A stretch of DNA of 64,000 bases from the NCBI GenBank assembly GCA_016281495.1, contig JAEEIU010000027.1, positions 1 to 64,000 of the forward strand, given 5' to 3'. This stretch comes from Treponema sp. (GTDB lineage Bacteria > Spirochaetota > Spirochaetia > Treponematales > Treponemataceae). Below the pieces are notes generated by a model that worked only from the letters and a program-made list of their open reading frames with translations, was not told the origin of the DNA and ran no database searches. Shown one piece after another: positions 60,322 to 64,000 of this stretch; position 1 is the stretch's first letter, and each line of letters starts with the position of its first letter. The position numbers were made by a program, and so were the translations under genes.

Positions 60322-60744
60322 TTAAGCTGATTTTCCGCGGCAGTCCTTGCAAAGTCCGTAAAAAACAGTCCTTGTCATGTCCAGAACAAAATCGTGATCG
60401 GCCTTAAGATGGGTTTCCAGATTAAGGATTTCAGAACATTCAAGATGGATGAGCTTTCCGCATTCCAGGCATTTGCAGTGGAAGCAGTTTTTATCCCTGC
60501 CCTGACCGTCGTTTCCGATATACTCAAAGCATGCGCTTTCACTTCCGTCCAGAACATATTTGTTTACAAGGCCATTTCCTACCAGACGCTCTATCTGCCT
60601 GTAGACTGTGGTAAGACCCACGCTTTTTCCCATGTCATTCAAGTGGCGGCATATTTCCTGCGCAGTAAGGTGGACTCCGGGGTTTTCCTTGAGGTAATCC
60701 AGAATGTCACCGCTGTGTTTCGTATTGTACTTTATTTCGCTCAT
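60322..60744 (-). CDS. Fur-family metal regulator (likely Zur)
   Basis: The 140-aa protein has the Fur fold: an N-terminal winged helix (HLTAQEICRHLNDMGKSVGLTTVYRQIERL) and a C-terminal domain with two CxxC pairs (CHCKCLECGK and GLCKDCRG) that form the structural zinc site. It senses Zn, Fe or Mn. Location 8 nt downstream of a zinc/manganese-type binding protein suggests Zur, but specificity cannot be read. The start at 60744 follows GAGGTG. It probably represses the palindromic site at 61745-61761 upstream of the operon. Confidence 0.9.
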   Translation of the reverse strand: MSEIKYNTKHSGDILDYLKENPGVHLTAQEICRHLNDMGKSVGLTTVYRQIERLVGNGLVNKYVLDGSESACFEYIGNDGQGRDKNCFHCKCLECGKLIHLECSEILNLETHLKADHDFVLDMTRTVFYGLCKDCRGKSA

Positions 60745-60752
60745 GTTGCACC

Positions 60753-61730
60753 TCACAGGCCCTTTTTAAGCTGATCAAGATTTGACTGCATTATTCCAAG
60801 GTATGTCTTTCCGCTTTCCACATCTTTTTTTGATATGGACTGCATGGAATCAAGCACCAGAATGTTGCGGTCTTGCTTTTTTGAATTTTCAATAATTGTC
60901 TTTGCAAGCTTTTTGTCAGAAGACTCTATTACAAAGACATTATCCAAGTCAAGTTCGTCGGTTTTGTCCACAAGGAATTTTACAGTCTGGAAGCTGGCCT
61001 CCGTCTCTGCAGAACAACCAGAGAAGGCGGCATAATAGTCAAGCTCATAATCCTGAACCAGATAGCGGAATGGAAAACGGTCTGCAAACACAAGGGTTTT
61101 GTTTTTGGCATTAACCGTTGCACTTGAATACTGCCTTTCCAAATCAGAAAGTTTTGAACAGTAAGCGGATGCATTTGAGCTGTACAAAGAAGAATTTGAT
61201 TCATCAGAGGAAATGAAAGCCCTGGAAATCTCTTCCACACACAAGGCGGCATTTTTCAGCGAGAGCCAGATATGCTCGTCATATTCAACTTCTTCCTCAT
61301 CAGCCTCTTCACCATCTTCCTCTTCTTCCGCCTGCATTCCTTCAACCAGTTCTTCTTCAAGGATTCTTGATTCAAGGGCATCCATCAGGTTTATGGCCTT
61401 TAAATTCTTGTTTTTTACAGTACGGAGCACACCCTCCACCCATTCGTCACTTTCACCGCCAACATAGATGAAAATGTCAGCAGAAGATACTTTTGCAATG
61501 TCCTTTACAGATGGTTGGAAACTGTGCAAGTCCGCTCCATTGTTCAGGAGCATGGTATATTCGATATTGCTGTTGCCTGCCCCAACTTCCCTTGTCCAAT
61601 CGTAAATCGGAAAGATCGTTGTAACGACAGAGAATTTGTCATTCTTTTTTGTTGCCTTTGAAAAGACGATGATTCCGACAACACATGCCAAAGTAATTAT
61701 GCACAAAAATGATATTTTCTTTCCGTTCAT
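60753..61730 (-). CDS. Metal ABC transporter substrate-binding protein (ZnuA-like)
   Basis: The 325-aa protein has a signal anchor and the cluster A-I fold: VVTTIFPIYDWTREV, the first metal His in GADLHSFQPS, a second His in DEHIWLS, and the VFADRFPFRYLVQDYELDYYAAF segment. Here an Asp stands at the third ligand position. Between ligands 1 and 2 lies an acidic loop (about residues 132-151, EEEEDGEEADEEEVE) in place of the usual His-rich loop. It binds Zn or Mn in the periplasm for an importer whose other subunits are not here. It is coupled to the Fur-family gene downstream. Confidence 0.87.
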   Translation of the reverse strand: MNGKKISFLCIITLACVVGIIVFSKATKKNDKFSVVTTIFPIYDWTREVGAGNSNIEYTMLLNNGADLHSFQPSVKDIAKVSSADIFIYVGGESDEWVEGVLRTVKNKNLKAINLMDALESRILEEELVEGMQAEEEEDGEEADEEEVEYDEHIWLSLKNAALCVEEISRAFISSDESNSSLYSSNASAYCSKLSDLERQYSSATVNAKNKTLVFADRFPFRYLVQDYELDYYAAFSGCSAETEASFQTVKFLVDKTDELDLDNVFVIESSDKKLAKTIIENSKKQDRNILVLDSMQSISKKDVESGKTYLGIMQSNLDQLKKGL

Positions 61731-61744
61731 GATCCAACCTCAAT

Positions 61745-61791
61745 ATGAAAATGATTTTCATTTTTATATCATATTTGAAAAATCATGTCAA
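61745..61791 (-). promoter_or_regulatory. Metal-regulated promoter with 17-nt palindromic Fur/Zur operator
   Basis: On the minus strand, TTGACA (61786-61791), a 17-nt spacer and TATAAA (61763-61768) are followed by the perfect palindrome ATGAAAATCATTTTCAT (61745-61761), which covers the predicted start site 14 nt before the ATG. A bound Fur-family protein would block RNA polymerase. Confidence 0.75.
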
Positions 61792-61810
61792 GAAAAAAAA
61801 TCTTTTAAAA

Positions 61811-63781
61811 TCAATCAAGTTCAATTCCACCCGTGTAGAGCTGGTAGTACCTTCCCTTCTTTGCCAAAAGTTCATCGTGGTTTCCGCGCTCAACGATTGT
61901 TCCTTTTTCCAGTACGATTATTTCCGTTGCGTTTCTTACGGTGCTTAGCCTGTGTGCGATTACGAATACGGTGCGTCCTTCCATGAGGCTGTCCATTCCC
62001 TTTTCGATAAGAGCTTCGGTACGTGTGTCAATGGATGATGTTGCCTCGTCAAGAATCAAAACCGGCGGATCTGCAACTGCGGCACGTGCAATGGCCAGAA
62101 GCTGCCTCTGTCCCTGACTCAAGTTTCCACCGTCGCCTGTTATTACCGTGTCATATCCCTTGTCCAGATGGCGGATGAAGTTGTCTGCGTTTGCAAGTTT
62201 GGCGGCCGCAATGATCTGGGATTCACTTGCCTCAAGGTTTCCGTATTTTATGTTGTCGCGTATTGTTCCCGTAAACAGATGGGTATCCTGCAATACCATG
62301 CCAAGGGACTTCCTCAAATCATCCTTTGCAATGTCCTTGAGTGGTATTCCGTCGTAGGTTATGGTTCCCTTTCCGTCCTCTATGTCATAGAAGCGTGTAA
62401 GCAGGTTTGTAATTGTCGTCTTGCCGCTACCAGTTGAACCGACAAGAGCAATTTTTTCTCCGGGCTTTGCATGAAGGTCTATGTGGTGCAGGACTTCCTT
62501 TTCCGGCACATAGCTGAACGAAACGTCATTAAAGATAACGTCACCCTTCAGTTTCCTCAAGTGGAAGCCGGGATTGTCTGCGATTGAAGGCATTTGCTCA
62601 GAGTCTGAATCAACCTTTACAGAATCGTTAATCCTCCACGCCCACTCACCCGTGTATGCGAATGACTGGACAAGGTGTGAAACTCCGTCTGGAGATGCGG
62701 CTGGAATTGTCTCGCTTGCGTTTACCAGAGTTACTGTGCCCTCGTCTACCTCTCCCTTTTCGTCGATTACGGCAAAGATTCTTTCGGCACCGGCCAGGGC
62801 GTTGAGTATTCCGTTAAGCTGCTGGCTCATCATCGTGATGGGACGGTTAAAGCTTCTTGTGTACTGAAGGAATGATGCTATGCTACCCAAGTCAAGATGT
62901 CCTGAAATGACGCGTACTGCACCGGCTATTGCAACAATGGCATATTGGACATGGCTAAGGTTTCCCATAATCGGCATAAGTATGTTTGCAAAAGAATTTG
63001 CCCTTGTACCCGCCCTGCACAGATTATCGTTAATCGTGTTGAAATCCCTAATCGATTCATCCTCGTGGTTGAATACCTTGATTACTTTCTGGCCTGAAAC
63101 CATTTCCTCAACATAACCGTTTACCTTTGCAATCGCAGCCTGCTGGTCACGGAACGCCATTGCAGACCTCTTTCCGATAAAGCCCGCAATGAAAATGCTC
63201 AAAGCCATCGTCACAATCACTATGGCCGTAAGTAGTGGACTTACAACAAGCATCATCGTAAAGATTCCGATTACGGAAATCACGCTTGAAAACAGCTGGG
63301 GAACGGTCTGGCTCATCATGTCACGCAGAGTGTCAATGTCATTTGTAAAAAGCGACATCAGCTCACCGTGGGTGTGACCGTCAAAATATTTAAGCGGAAG
63401 TGTTTCCAGCTCGCGGAAAAGATCCGTGCGGATAATGTAAAGGGTTCTGCTTGAAATGTACAGCATTATCCTGCCATTAACCCATGCTGCAAAAGCACCG
63501 AACAGATAGATTACCGCCATGATTAAAATCAGTTTTGTAAAAGGCAGGAAATCAATGGCGCTAAGGCTTCCCTCGGCACTGAATTTTTTTGCAAGGTCCA
63601 CCAGTCCGTTTACGGCAGGCTTTAAAAGCGAATCTCCCACAACCTGGGCTCCAGAACTTACAAGAACTGCAAGAAGCACAAAAACAAGAAGAACCTTGTA
63701 TTTTCCGATGTATTGAATCAGGCGGCCTATGGTCTTTTTTGCATTAACCGGCTTGGCTACACCCCTTATTGGTCTTGGCAT
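61811..63781 (-). CDS. ABC exporter subunit, canonical half of a heterodimer
   Basis: The 656-aa half-transporter has six membrane segments (to about residue 330) and a nucleotide-binding domain. That domain has Walker A GSTGSGKTTI, Q-loop LGMVLQDTHLF, signature NLSQGQRQ, Walker B VLILDEATSSID with the catalytic Glu, and the switch His in VIAHRLSTV. It is a multidrug/lipid-exporter-type (MdlB, LmrA-like) subunit. It is encoded 12 nt downstream of a partner gene that runs off the window. Substrate unknown. It starts MPRPIRGVAK. Confidence 0.9.
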   Translation of the reverse strand: MPRPIRGVAKPVNAKKTIGRLIQYIGKYKVLLVFVLLAVLVSSGAQVVGDSLLKPAVNGLVDLAKKFSAEGSLSAIDFLPFTKLILIMAVIYLFGAFAAWVNGRIMLYISSRTLYIIRTDLFRELETLPLKYFDGHTHGELMSLFTNDIDTLRDMMSQTVPQLFSSVISVIGIFTMMLVVSPLLTAIVIVTMALSIFIAGFIGKRSAMAFRDQQAAIAKVNGYVEEMVSGQKVIKVFNHEDESIRDFNTINDNLCRAGTRANSFANILMPIMGNLSHVQYAIVAIAGAVRVISGHLDLGSIASFLQYTRSFNRPITMMSQQLNGILNALAGAERIFAVIDEKGEVDEGTVTLVNASETIPAASPDGVSHLVQSFAYTGEWAWRINDSVKVDSDSEQMPSIADNPGFHLRKLKGDVIFNDVSFSYVPEKEVLHHIDLHAKPGEKIALVGSTGSGKTTITNLLTRFYDIEDGKGTITYDGIPLKDIAKDDLRKSLGMVLQDTHLFTGTIRDNIKYGNLEASESQIIAAAKLANADNFIRHLDKGYDTVITGDGGNLSQGQRQLLAIARAAVADPPVLILDEATSSIDTRTEALIEKGMDSLMEGRTVFVIAHRLSTVRNATEIIVLEKGTIVERGNHDELLAKKGRYYQLYTGGIELD

Positions 63782-63793
63782 ATCATCCCCTTC

Positions 63794-64000
63794 CTAGTTC
63801 TGAGACTGCTGTGAATCGTAAACTTCACGGTAAATCTTATTGTTTTCAAGCAGCTCTTCGTGAGTGCCGCATCCGTCTATCATTCCGTTGTCAAGGACAT
63901 AAATCTTGTCAGCATCCTGAACTGAATTGATTCTCTGTGCGATGATGATTTTGGTCGTTTCCGGAAGTTGAGTCCTCAGGGCCTTTCTTATGCGTGCATC
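63794..64000 (-). CDS. ABC exporter subunit, partial (C-terminal 68 residues)
   Basis: The window cuts this gene. The visible C-terminal part reads TTKIIIAQRINSVQDADKIYVLDNGMIDGCG and ends SQQSQN. The H-loop His is replaced by Gln (AQRINSV versus AHRLSTV in the neighbour). This is the mark of the non-catalytic half in asymmetric heterodimeric exporters. The two genes form an operon. Confidence 0.85.
   Translation of the reverse strand, partial: DARIRKALRTQLPETTKIIIAQRINSVQDADKIYVLDNGMIDGCGTHEELLENNKIYREVYDSQQSQN

Noticed and set aside
1-64000. CRISPR arrays and rRNA operons
   Set aside because: None seen in the window.

Overview
The window looks like chromosome of a Treponema-type spirochaete, most likely a gut or rumen species. 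The evidence is the tig-clpP-clpX order, a cytidylate kinase-S1 fusion, an unusual SMC with scpA and scpB nearby, many lipoproteins with spirochaete-style lipoboxes, and tight gene packing with several convergent pairs that touch or overlap. It reads as a stable housekeeping backbone interrupted by two accessory segments. The genus call is inference from gene content; no rRNA lies in the window.

Layout: 0-17.4 kb is backbone: tRNA-Leu and tRNA-Gly, tig-clpP-clpX, a glycosyltransferase, a DEAD-box helicase with a prepilin peptidase, smc with two envelope genes, serS, an AI-2E transporter, a PilZ-like protein with a lipoprotein, and a uracil permease. At 17.48-23.60 kb there is a decayed integrative island in the 3' end of a tRNA-Arg gene, bounded by an exact 43-bp repeat. 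It holds broken, module-shuffled fragments of a phage-type polyvalent protein (nuclease-like and HEYTH zincin-like modules) and a small, apparently intact HTH plus nuclease-like gene pair. From 23.7 to 39.5 kb nearly everything is on the minus strand: TPR and lipoprotein genes, a sigma-54 activator, cmk-rpsA, rluB-scpB-scpA, folK, recA, and rpe followed by three envelope or coiled-coil genes. A second tRNA-Gly at 39.6 kb abuts a coding sequence. leuA has a classical leucine attenuator (leader peptide with four consecutive CTA codons plus terminator).

The second accessory segment (43.6-50.5 kb) is visibly AT-rich. It holds a MORN protein, three exported proteins of unknown function, and a divergent cassette: an XRE repressor facing a 756-aa TPR/membrane protein and a 207-aa partner, with back-to-back overlapping -35 elements and paired TTGC...GCAA operators. 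This cassette is the best candidate for an undescribed system. From 50.5 kb to the end there is a TAXI-TRAP transporter operon, a thioesterase, an EF-hand membrane protein, an HD hydrolase, valS, a metal-binding lipoprotein-type protein with a Fur-family regulator behind a 17-nt palindromic operator, and a heterodimeric ABC exporter cut by the window edge.

A recurring regulatory theme is initiation without a leader. At the helicase, rpe, the leu leader peptide and the XRE gene, and probably the glycosyltransferase, a good -10 element lies 6-8 nt before the ATG and no Shine-Dalgarno sequence is visible.
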